Below, piece by piece: positions 19,205 through 30,000 of a stretch of DNA of 64,000 nt. The DNA lies in NCBI GenBank assembly GCA_001986395.2, contig MQVO02000048.1, positions 62,001 to 126,000 on the forward strand, in the 5' to 3' direction. Position 1 is the first letter of the stretch. The number at the start of each line of letters is the position of its first letter. Below the pieces are notes generated by a model that saw only the letters and a list, made by a program, of their open reading frames with translations, ran no database searches and was not told the origin of the DNA. Origin of the DNA: Irpex lacteus (taxonomy: Eukaryota; Basidiomycota; Agaricomycetes; Polyporales; Irpicaceae). Position numbers and translations under genes: made by a program.

Positions 19205-22200
19205 TCAGTTGCTGTCAGAGTCAGAAGTGTTGGAGTGATAAAATTCTACATCCAATTCTTCTTCTGAATCTGAGGCTTCATCCTGAATCATATCACCTTC
19301 ATCCTCAATGTCTTCTGCCAGTTGAGCTAAACGGGTATCATCTCTGGACAGGTAGGGCAGTAGACGTTGAGCAGCAACACCTTGCCTCATAACAGCTCCA
19401 TCTAGTTCCTTCAAGACATAGGATCCGCCTCGAGTTCGACGAACAACTTCGTAAGGGCCTAAATACCGTGGTGAGTATTTCTTGTCTAGACTCTTGTCCT
19501 TAGCACTGTTACGCATGATCACTAAGGTTCCTGCTTCAAGATCATCTGTCCACAGAGTCCTTCGGTAGCGTAACTCAAACTGTTGCTTGGACTTGAAGCG
19601 ATGTCTACGGAGGGTAGCAGCGGCATCTTCTAAGTCTTTATCTCGTTTCTGGAACTGCTGGATGCGTAGCGCAAGTAGGTCTTCAGAACTCATATTGGAA
19701 TGAAATCCTGTAACCATAAGTGAGGCTTCAGTCAGGTCAATAGGCAGAACTGGTGATGTTCCGTGTAGTAGATAGAAGGGTGAATAACCTGTTTGGCGCC
19801 GTGTAGTACACTTGTCCGCAAAGAAGGCCATGTGGACTTTGTCTGGCCAATCTGCAGTTCTTCCTTTGCATGCTTTAAGGATGCTTTGGCGAATTGTGAA
19901 GTGTCCTCGTTCAACTACTCCATTGGCTCTTGAGTTGTATGGAGAAATTGTAATGCGGGGTAGGCCGTATCTGTCCATGAGCTCGGTAAATGCTCCTTGA
20001 ACTTCGGATCCGTTGTCTGTTGTGACTTGTCCAACGGCTCCATATCGGCAGAGGATTTCTTCAAAGAAGAACTTGGCTAGGGTTGTGGCTTTCAAGTTAC
20101 GTAACGCGCGCCCTTCTGCAGCTCCTGTTAAGTCGTCACGTGCGGCAACAATATACTCAAACTTGTTAACCTTGGGCATATACATAACATCGACGTGAAT
20201 CTTGGCAAAGACAGTGGTGGGGGTCGATACCATCAATGGAAGCTGACTTCTACGAGTAGTCCATAGTTGGCACTCATGACACGATTTGATATGCTGCTTG
20301 ATGTCGTCAAACATAGTAGGCCAGTAGAACCTTTCTTTGCAGGTTTGCATGACAGCGTATTGTCCGCGATGTCCTAATTCCTCATGCAGTTGTTCCAAAA
20401 TTTGTTGCCTTTTGTTTGCCCGCAGGATAACCTTAGTTGGCAGTTTTTGGCCTTGGCGTCTGAACATTGCTCCGTCTTTTACGAAGAAACGCTGGGCTTT
20501 CCTCATGAACTGTCGCTTTGTTTGCTCAGTGTCATGTGCGGGTGGCAATTGAAGAGTAGTAAGGAACTTGAAAATATCTGCAAGCACCTGGTCTTTGGGT
20601 GACAATAAGACATATGAACTTTGGCGGAAAGAATGGTCATAACCATCATGCGAGTACTGGGTGTGACTTTGGGTATAGAGCGCAATATCATCGAGCCATG
20701 CATCATCTTCGCTTTCGATTTCTTCGTCATCTGCTAGTTCTCTGCGTGACAAGGCATCAGGTCCTTTGTGACGTTCCGCAGGTACGTGGATGAGCTCAAA
20801 ATCGAACAGAAGGATTCCTTGAATCCAACGGTTGATGGTAGCATTGGGCTGCAGGTCAGGCTCATTGAGCATTCCCTTAATATACTTGGCATCTACTTCA
20901 ACCTGAAGAGACTGAACTCCTATGAGGTAGAGTCTGTATGCGCGGAGGGCTCGGTATAAACCATATAGTTCGAGTTTAGGCTGGGAGTAACGTGATTCAC
21001 GCTCGTTCATGGGGATAGAACCGTAGCGTGCTGGCCTCTTCTTCTTCTCGTTGTCGTACTGAGAGAGAATAAAGCCTACAGCCATAAAGCTAGAGTCGAC
21101 TGATAGAACTACAGGTAGAGCAGATGTGTAATCAATGGGACGTAAAGCAGGTGGTGACGTAATGGCAGCTTTGAGTGCATCAAAGGCTTGTTGTCTGCGA
21201 TCATCCCATTCAAATTCAACATCATGGCGTACAAGCTCTGTGAGGGGTCGTGCTAGCTGAGAGTAGTCCTTAATCCAGATTCGGACGGTTCCGCATAAGC
21301 CTAGGAAACCTCGTACGTCCTTTACTGTTTTAAGTGTGGGCCACTTGAGAATCTTCTCTATTTTCTGCTCATCAGGTAAGCGTCCTGCTGGGGTACATTT
21401 CTGTCCAACAATCAGAACCTCTGGCTGACAAAGCTGAATTTTTCCTGGTGAGAAAGTTCCTCCGGCGTGTCCTACTCTATGAAGAATACGATGAACATCA
21501 TTGGCATGTTCCCAAATGAACCGACGTATGCCTGGGTTCTGGGGAATAACTTCGGGATTACCGTTGACGTCAGGGTAGGTTGAGGACGGACCTTTGATAG
21601 GCAAGTCATCAATGAATATGTCTGCGATGTGCGGGATCTCATCTTGGAGGATAAACGTCATACATGCCTGGAACTCAGCTGGTGAATTTGTGAAACCGGT
21701 TGGTAGTGATGTGATGCGTAACAATCCTAACGGTGTCAGGAAAGCGGTCATATCACGACTTTCGGGGTGAACTTTGCGAGCATCAAAGCCCCAGTATAGG
21801 TCAAACACTGAGTAACATTGACGGCCAGCGAAAGGTTCCACAAAATTGTCTAAGTTTGGCGGTAAACCTGCGTCTCGGATAGTGACTTTGTTGAGGGGTT
21901 GCAAGTCATGGACTAGACGTAACTTCCCACTCTTCTTGAGAACACAGAACCAACGTGAGCGGTATGATGACTGGCTTGGTTCGTAAACGCCTGCAGCTAT
22001 CTTCTCCTTCAGTAGTTCAACAACCTTGTCCTTGATTCCCGGTGGTATCGGAATGTTGGTGAAGGCCCAAGGTACGTGAGGTACTACTGGAATGATGTAC
22101 GGAGAGAAGTAGTCTTCACGAAATGATCCGCGTTGGCTGTCTTCGAATACAAAGCTATACTGATTCAGCTTCAGAATGTGAATGAATAACTTCTCCTCTT

Positions 22201-24007
22201 CTGGTAAGAGAAAGTTGTCTGGGTTGACGTTCATTTCTTCTAAACGTTCCTTAGTAAGACGTCCTCCTGGATCTGGGACAAACACAGGTGGGTGGTACGG
22301 CAGCGGCGGCAGAGAGTTAAGCGGGTCTTCAGGAAATTTACGTACGACTCGTGCATCTTCTGGGAATACAGCGGGTACTGGTTTGACTTTCCTGTCAACG
22401 CGCTTATACATAGTGAACGAATCTGCGTCTTGCGTAAACGTATCTGCATTCTGCGTAAAAGAATCTGCATCTAGCGTGAACGAATCTGCATTTTGCGTAG
22501 ACAAGTCTGCGGTTTGCGGCTCCGTAGTAGTAAGAATCCGAGATGCACTGCGCTTCCAAGCGGAGTGTACCTCCTCCCCGTCAATACAGATGACGACCTC
22601 GTCATCTTCGAGATCGGCGAAAGCATCGTGCATCGAGGTTGTAAAGTACAAGGGAGCTTCATCATCATCAAAGCCATCAACGAACTTGGGCGCAGCGTAA
22701 TTACAATAAATCGGTGAAGCGAACTCCTCCTCATAATCATAACAAGTCTGAGCATGCGAAGACGAGCGAAATGTTTGATCATCTTGGTCTAAATACTCCG
22801 AAAGGGCGGGAGGGAGGGTAGACATAGGTGACGGATGACAATCAACATCAGGCGTGAGCAAGCGTGAAGAGTGATGTGACGGAAAAGAATGGGCTTGAAA
22901 ATCGGCACTCGGGGCGTCAAAGTACTGAGCTGAAGGTGAAAACATTACAACTGCCTTATTAGGCAAGTCCGAAATGCTTAACAACTCCTGCGTAAGTGAC
23001 TGAGATGGTAGGTAACAGCAAGTGAGAAGCGACTCGGAAATGTACTGTATAGGCTGCTTAACAAGTATAAAATACTGATAAGGCGCCTGAGACGAGATAC
23101 AAGTACACTCTTTAGGTGATGAGGAAGAGCCGTGCTGAAAACCTAAGTACGAGACACCTGGTGTAGCGAGGGAGTGTGCGAAAATCAAGTGTGCGAGGAA
23201 TCCTAAGTCCGAAGCGCTCGAGTTTTGTACTAATAGCGAGTTTTGACACTTAGAAAAATATTCTAAGGTAAAAGCGCCAGTGTACAGGCATTGCGGCGGT
23301 ATAAAGTCTTTATTAATAATAATAGACTTATACTTATCAGCGCGAACATCGATTTTTACTAAGTATAGGCTGTCACTAATAAAGTCACAGTGGTCACTCA
23401 ATAAAGTTCGGGGATCACGGCCGAGGGCACCGGTGTATTGCCATAGACTAAGTACACAGATACAAGTACTATACTCTGACAAGCGGGGGACATGCGGGAT
23501 GAAGGAAGGGGATAGGCGGGAGGTGGAGACCGAGCAAAACTCCACCACCGGAGGCTGTGCGTAGAGAGCGGCGGGACACAGCGGGGACGAAGGAGGAAGG
23601 GGGACTCTATAACGTCGTCGAGGTAACGTACATGCGCGCGCGAGCGGAGACAAACAGACAAAAGTATAGTCTGAAAACGTCTGTGTTATTGGGGGTGCGT
23701 GCGTGAACGAACAAGCGACGTACGTATATGAGTTTTCTTCGGTTGGTAGCCATGGCGATTGAACGTTCGAGGCGAAGCTTCTTGCGGCGTCGAAACGATG
23801 AACGAAGGGAGGCGAAGGCGAAAGGAATAGCGATGACGTGGGTTTAAAAGTGTGAGACGGGGCGAAGCGAATAGAAAGGGAGGGAATCAGGAAGGCGATA
23901 GGGATGAAATGAGATATAGCAGCAAGGGGAGATGGCGGTGACGTGGATTTTTGATGGAATAAGAGGAGGGGGATAATAAGTAGAAAGGGGGAGGGGATAG
24001 GAAGGAT
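19205..24007 (-). CDS. pol: E2 pol: reverse transcriptase, RNase H, integrase (in frame after a UAG)
   Basis: Open for 1,600 codons from the codon after the ORF1 TAG (24008-24010) to the stop at 19205. With the 61-nt intron gone, pol is in the same frame as ORF1, separated only by that TAG. No ATG occurs in the first ~350 codons after the TAG's downstream linker begins until near 22946, so translation probably depends on recoding or an internal start. Domains are as in E1: seven-residue repeats (22413-22519), RT with FIDD at 21605-21616, RNase H, HHCC zinc module, DDE integrase and GPY/F-like end. Differences from E1 are few and conservative, for example Ile/Val and Glu/Asp exchanges, plus Gly for Asp near the acidic C-terminus. 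Confidence 0.93.
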   Translation of the reverse strand: MLPIPSPFLLIIPLLLFHQKSTSPPSPLAAISHFIPIAFLIPSLSIRFAPSHTFKPTSSLFLSPSPPFVHRFDAARSFASNVQSPWLPTEENSYTYVACSFTHAPPITQTFSDYTFVCLSPLARACTLPRRRYRVPLPPSSPLCPAALYAQPPVVEFCSVSTSRLSPSFIPHVPRLSEYSTCICVLSLWQYTGALGRDPRTLLSDHCDFISDSLYLVKIDVRADKYKSIIINKDFIPPQCLYTGAFTLEYFSKCQNSLLVQNSSASDLGFLAHLIFAHSLATPGVSYLGFQHGSSSSPKECTCISSQAPYQYFILVKQPIQYISESLLTCCYLPSQSLTQELLSISDLPNKAVVMFSPSAQYFDAPSADFQAHSFPSHHSSRLLTPDVDCHPSPMSTLPPALSEYLDQDDQTFRSSSHAQTCYDYEEEFASPIYCNYAAPKFVDGFDDDEAPLYFTTSMHDAFADLEDDEVVICIDGEEVHSAWKRSASRILTTTEPQTADLSTQNADSFTLDADSFTQNADTFTQDADSFTMYKRVDRKVKPVPAVFPEDARVVRKFPEDPLNSLPPLPYHPPVFVPDPGGRLTKERLEEMNVNPDNFLLPEEEKLFIHILKLNQYSFVFEDSQRGSFREDYFSPYIIPVVPHVPWAFTNIPIPPGIKDKVVELLKEKIAAGVYEPSQSSYRSRWFCVLKKSGKLRLVHDLQPLNKVTIRDAGLPPNLDNFVEPFAGRQCYSVFDLYWGFDARKVHPESRDMTAFLTPLGLLRITSLPTGFTNSPAEFQACMTFILQDEIPHIADIFIDDLPIKGPSSTYPDVNGNPEVIPQNPGIRRFIWEHANDVHRILHRVGHAGGTFSPGKIQLCQPEVLIVGQKCTPAGRLPDEQKIEKILKWPTLKTVKDVRGFLGLCGTVRIWIKDYSQLARPLTELVRHDVEFEWDDRRQQAFDALKAAITSPPALRPIDYTSALPVVLSVDSSFMAVGFILSQYDNEKKKRPARYGSIPMNERESRYSQPKLELYGLYRALRAYRLYLIGVQSLQVEVDAKYIKGMLNEPDLQPNATINRWIQGILLFDFELIHVPAERHKGPDALSRRELADDEEIESEDDAWLDDIALYTQSHTQYSHDGYDHSFRQSSYVLLSPKDQVLADIFKFLTTLQLPPAHDTEQTKRQFMRKAQRFFVKDGAMFRRQGQKLPTKVILRANKRQQILEQLHEELGHRGQYAVMQTCKERFYWPTMFDDIKQHIKSCHECQLWTTRRSQLPLMVSTPTTVFAKIHVDVMYMPKVNKFEYIVAARDDLTGAAEGRALRNLKATTLAKFFFEEILCRYGAVGQVTTDNGSEVQGAFTELMDRYGLPRITISPYNSRANGVVERGHFTIRQSILKACKGRTADWPDKVHMAFFADKCTTRRQTGYSPFYLLHGTSPVLPIDLTEASLMVTGFHSNMSSEDLLALRIQQFQKRDKDLEDAAATLRRHRFKSKQQFELRYRRTLWTDDLEAGTLVIMRNSAKDKSLDKKYSPRYLGPYEVVRRTRGGSYVLKELDGAVMRQGVAAQRLLPYLSRDDTRLAQLAEDIEDEGDMIQDEASDSEEELDVEFYHSNTSDSDSN

Positions 24008-27000
24008 CTAGACGGCACGTTGAAACGTTTCGAGACAAATGTCTCGAAAGTCTTGAGGGAAAGTTGGTACTGACCAGTGCCCTCCAAATATTCCACGCCT
24101 GCGGTAGCCTTGAATGGTTTCGTTGTCCGTGTCCGATGCTCGATAGGCCAGGGTGTTGTCCAAAGTCTCGGCGACGTAGCCGTGGTATTGGTTGCTGATA
24201 GCGAAGAACACGCGGGCTTGCAGAGCTTCAATTTCTTCCACGGGGTCCAGGTAGGGGTTGCCATCGAACTCTTGCTTGGGAAGGAATAGCGCAGTGAGGG
24301 CGAGTTGGAGCTCCGCATGGTCTTCGGGGTCGAGATTACGGAAGGTGCGTAAAAAGCGTTCGAGCCCAAGGTCTTGCGCGAGCTCGATGATGGGCCGAAG
24401 ACGTCTGACCAGCGCACGCCGCGCGAGCCAGTGAACGACGAGTCCGTCTGAGTCGCTGTCGTCCGTAGCGTACATGGCTGCGATCTCGGAGTTGGGTGCT
24501 GAAAAGCGACGTCGACGACGGGTGCGGTCATCCTCTTGAAATTCTTGGGCGTTGATGACGTCCTTGAAGGCGATGAGGGTGCTGATGACGTGGTGAGCGG
24601 TGTGGGTACAGCGGGAAGGTGGACAGATGCGAGGAGGGGTAACCCAGGGGCGACTGGTGTATCCCTCGTCGTATGGGGAAGGGGGGTCTTCTGCGATGGC
24701 TTCGCCAGGGAGTAGCGGGGGTCGTGAAAGAACTGCGATCTTCTCGTCGTAGGTGCAGGAGCCGGGAGTGGGGCAAAGAGGTGATGTGGGCGAGGCCATG
24801 ACAGAGTCATGGTCCATCCAGGCGGGAGGGTGGAGGATGCCTGCGGCGTCAGGCTCAGCGAGAAAGCAGTCGATCGAGTCGATGACCGACGCACCTTCGT
24901 AAGGGTCTATGTCGATGCTCTCGTCGCTCGAAGTGTCCTCCTCGCTACTCGTATCCTCCTCCTCTAACTCGATGTCGACGGTCTCTTCGATGGTGGCGTC
25001 GTTCAGAGTGAGGCGTTCGACGCCGGCGAGTACCTGGGGGTCCATGAGAAAGGCTCGGTCTTGAGGTAGGCCTGGCAGACGTGCGCGGGCGAATACAGGT
25101 GCATCACGCAGGGCAGCCTCGATGGCATACCCGTGCATGATCATGACGGGGTCGGCGGGGGCATCAGGGGTGTCACTGTCGTCGTTGTTAGTGCTGGAAG
25201 TGGCAGCCGGGATGTCGTTGTCGTTGTTGGTGCGTGGGTCCGAGTGGATGGTGAGTTGTCGAACACCGTCCTCGATGGGCTCGACGGGGACGTCGCCTGC
25301 GGTGAGCAGACGGTTGCGCGTGTTGACGGCGACCTGGGCTCGTAAGGCGTCGAGCAGGAGGCTGAGGGAGGTGGGGTGAGCGATGGGTACATGGCCTGAT
25401 GGGCAGGGCACGTACCTCTCGTCCGTCTCCTGCACAATCCTTCGGGCTAGATCCTCGTGTTGAGGACGCGCGTATTCATAGTCGAGGTGGGGGCGCTCAG
25501 AGACATCGAGGACAGTGGGGGCAGCTGAGTATAGAAGGGAAAGGAGGGAGGGACCAGTAGTCGGTGACGAAGGAGGTGTGGGCAGTGATGAGGAGGGAAT
25601 GGACAGCGACGAAGTAGAAACTGGCAGTGACCACGAGGCAGGTGGCGTCCACGTGGCCGGAGGTTGCGTGGGCTGGAGGTTGCCGGAGCCAGGCGCTGGG
25701 ATCGACGAGGTAATCTCGTCGGTATCCGGGCTTGAGATGCTCCCGATCTCCGAGTCTGAGCCAAAGAAATCTCTGAGCTCAGCCTCGGCGCGGGCATCCG
25801 TAAGACGCTCTTGCTCTGGGGATCTCCGGTGAGTCGCGTGGCTGTGCGCGCTGATGGGACTCATACCTTTGATGACCTCTCGCAGATGCTTGAGGTCGTC
25901 GCTCTCTCCCTCCTTGCTGTGTCCCTTCTCGGCTACGCCGTTCTCGTCTCCCTCGTCGGTCTCTCCACTATCGCTGACAGGACTGGCCGGGCCAATCAAG
26001 AGGCCAACACGATCTCGGTGGCCAATAAACTCGACGGGCGACCATTCGACCGGGTGCATGCCTCGAGGAGGAGCGTTTGGGCTGCCTAGGACGATGAGGC
26101 GGTCGAGGACGAGGATGGGAGAGTGGGCGCAGCGAGTGGTGTCGCCGGCAGGCGCGGTAAGGTAATGTCCTTGGCTGTTTCTTTGGCCCTCTATAGCACG
26201 TACGTTTCGGTTTACTTGAAGTTCGAATGGTGGAATGCTGAAGTTTCTTTCCCCTGCCAGGATGATAAGGTCTCCAATGACCGGATGCGACGTTCTGTAC
26301 ATGTCGAAACCGTACATACGTCGACGGGCCTCTTCGACAGTCGGGAAAGGATTCGAAGCGAGGTGGATGACACCACGGTAAGCAAGTCCTTCGAGAAGGT
26401 TCGCTGCTTGGGCAGGAGTTAACATACACCTGAATATAACATAGGCGACGCTCTGCTCGGGCTCGGGAGGAATGCAAACGGCGAACGGCGCATTCATGTT
26501 GTGCCGAATGACAGCGCGAACGCGTTCAGAGGGCGGGGCGACGGGCGTAGCGAGCGGCGTAGACGGTGGAGACGTGGCGACGGCGACTGAACGATAGATC
26601 ACAGGGTCCGGGGGCGTAGGTTCGAGAGGGGCGGGAGATTTGGGCATTCGGTGAGTGCGTGGTTTATTAGGGAGACTGACGAGAGCTTTGTCTAGCCCAG
26701 ATACCCTATTCGTCACGTCATGCGAACTCTTGGGACAATCCCCCTTACCCTCGATCAACCTTTGCAGAGCATCAAGCTGACTTAGGAGGGGCGGGTTGCG
26801 ATTTTGCTTCCGCAAAACGCGCCCGTTTGGCAGCTCAAGTCTCATCCCCTTTCGTCGGAATTCACCTCGTTGTTCACGTCGCTCAAGCTCACAGCACTTC
26901 GACATTTCATGACTTGGACTCCCGCAACCGAAGCAAGCACGCCGTGAGGTTCTCTGGCGCTGCCTGGGTGGACGGGTCGGACGACTGCCCTTTTGGGCAA

Positions 27001-30000
27001 TGGGCGGGCTGCCCGATAAGGTAGGCGTTCGCGCGTGCTCAATAATTCCTTTTCGAGATAAGCTGCTAACGTTTGTCTGATTTCTAGGTACAATTCTATG
27101 TCCCCTTGACCCTGACTTCTGCCAGTGCTTATCTCTAGATGGCTTGAGCCGGGGTGCCGTGGCTTGGTGGGCTGAGGGTTGACCTCTTGGATGGGTCGGG
27201 GGTTCTTTCGATGCGGTGCTTGTCGGGTTTTGGTTTAGGTGAGTTCCCTTATTGGTTGACAGGTTTCGGGCTGTGCGCTGACTTTTCCCTTTTTGGTTTC
27301 TTGCATTCCAGGGTATGTTTCCTCGAGCAGTTGGCAGGTTGACAGGTGCGCCGCTTTGCTTCTTTTGGTTAGGTTTACTGTGTGGCTGCACCTGCTGGTT
27401 GTCTAGATGCCTACCCAGCTCGGGCCGCTGACACTGGTGTGCTTGCACATCAGTTGTCCGGTTACTGGAAACTCCCTCTGGACCGGAACGGGCGCTACAA
27501 GCTGAAAACGCGTGAGTCGTTCCACAGCAATCCGGGTGTAGTGCGTGACTAACTGCCTTATTAGGAAATTCGGATAAAACCTCGGTGATGGCGGCTTCGA
27601 ATTGCGACGACGGGGTTTGCCCCATCAAGACAAGTGACAAGTCAGGTCTCAATGGCTTTGGTAAGTGACTTTCGTGGCTTGTTTCTCCGTTTACGTGGCT
27701 AACACTTGGTCGTTCGCGTTCGTAGCTCCAATTCGAAACTTCTCGCATCCAATGTCCGAGTACACGGCGGTCTTGATTGAGGATGTCCCAACGGTGTTCG
27801 GATCGTAAGTAAGCCATTCTCTCGTCGTTTTGTCTAGTGAGAAACTGACTTTCTGGTCCGTCGTAGACATCCCATGCTTCGTTGACGGCGCGCATATCGG
27901 CTTCAAAAAGCTCGCGCAGGTACTTCTGAGCGTTTTGCATCCATTGTTTGAAGGTGAGTCCTCCGCAGTTCAGTTCGTTTTCTATAATGCTTACCATTCT
28001 CGCCTCATCTGCAGTAGATAGCTTGATTTCGGGAGATGGTGACTGATCGGCGGTGGCTTGTGGGGACTTTACTTCACGTACTATAACAGTGGATGTACTT
28101 GGCAGCTCGGTGTCGTCCATCGTCATGAATTTAAATGTTTCCGATAAATCTTGACTTTGTGACTGTGTGACAAGTACTTTGGCGGGCTCTTCGGAGTTGT
28201 TCTTCTGAGTGTTACGGCTAGATCGGCTGACTGGGCTGAGCATGAAGTTGTCGAGTTCTTGTTCGACTAATCCTTCTGGAATGTCAAGGGCTAATAACGT
28301 GGACTCTAGAACTTCTGCTCTGCGTTTCTGTTTGATGTCAGCGGGATCCTGCGGTAACGTCTTGGTTGATTCGGTGGCTGTTACAGGGTCTTCATCTTCT
28401 TTGACCTCCTCAATCCGAGCATGTGCTGAGTCTTCTGAGTGCATAGATAGGTAGGCCTCGCTGATGCGGACCTTCTGAACTTTCTGCCTCTGGTGTGAAT
28501 AGTACTCATCATATACGTCGTGAGGTGGTCGTGGTTCTCCTGCAACTAGCATTTCCCACTGGCTATTCAAGTCTTGATCCTTGAACACCAGGAAGGTTCC
28601 TTCTCTTCGCTCGTCTATCGTAATGAAGTTTCCTCTTTGCCATGGTCTTCCGAGAAGCAAGTCGAATGGTGCGTGTTCGCCGATGTACATATTTGCAAAA
28701 GTTAAAACGTCTCCACAGCGTAACGGGACTTCGGCTAGGAATCCTGATAGAGTTCCTTCGCCTCCGTTGGCATCGTTCATGACTATTGAGCGGGTGACGT
28801 CGACTGGCTGCTTGATACAGTTGAGCCAAGTCTTTTTGCTGCATATGTTAAGCATGGAACCGGTATCGATAATGGTCTCTATCGGAATTCCGTTGCAGTG
28901 TAGTGTGAGGCGAATGAGCTGGCTTCGGGTTTTTGGCATGAAAGCGGCGACCGTGGTGGGTTCGTCCTCCTGATACTCGGTGGCGGTAGCTAGTTTCGTG
29001 TCAGCTGGTGCCTTTGCTTGCTTGAGTCTCAGAACATCCTGCATACGTTGGGTCATCTCGCGAGATACAGCCATGAGTTCACCGACTTGAAGGCTGACAG
29101 GGGCACTGAGCATCTTGTCGAGAACGGTGTTGGGGTTGACGTGGCTTTGAATCTCCGACTGACGAGGCTGACGCTTGACTGGTTCATCACGTGGTGCAGG
29201 ATTAGGTGCTGGCTTCGGCTTGAACTGGTCGTGCCGAATACCCGGCGGCGGCTTTCGTTGGGCATTCTTACGAGAGAGCGGAATATCCTCCTCGATATCG
29301 CTATCGTTATCTGGGTCGAACATTCTTACATCCTCCTCATGGGGGCGAACTGGGACTGGAACTGGAACTGGCTTTGGTGTAGGCTTAGGTCTAGGATCTA
29401 CATTTTCCTTGTTCGGATTCTGCTTATCCTTAAACCGAGCGCCTGAATCTTTGCGGAGAGGTGGAGGAACTACTCCTTGAAACCTATCTCGCTTAGCTTT
29501 CATGCGCATGTCGGATGACTCTACTGGGTATGCAGCCATGTCTGGGTCCTCATATTCGATATCTCCCTTGAAGAAGGCGTAGGGGTTCGGGTCATGCTGA
29601 ATGGCATAAACCTCATCATCAGTCAGGTCGGCTTCGGCAGGCTGGTCATCAATGGTTATGAGATTACTAGAGTTCTGTAGCCGTTCTATGGCTTCGGTCA
29701 AAGGTTCGCCAAGGTAGTTACGACGAATGGAAGAGCCGTTGCTCATAACCCATTGGTTGTTAGCTCCATAACGAATGACTCCTTTGTTGGCTAAGTCTCT
29801 AAGGTCGGGGCAGAATCTCATTGAATGGCCTTGCTTTCCGCAACCGAAACAGTTCTGAGTGGAGAATCCACCTGACATATGTGGCGGAGGTTCGCGTTCA
29901 AAGCTCTGACGTTCGCGTGGTGCTGAGGCAGAAGTCGTGGGTGATATACGACGCTGCTCGCTGGGTGTTGGTACTAGCTCTTTGATGATCGGATCGATAC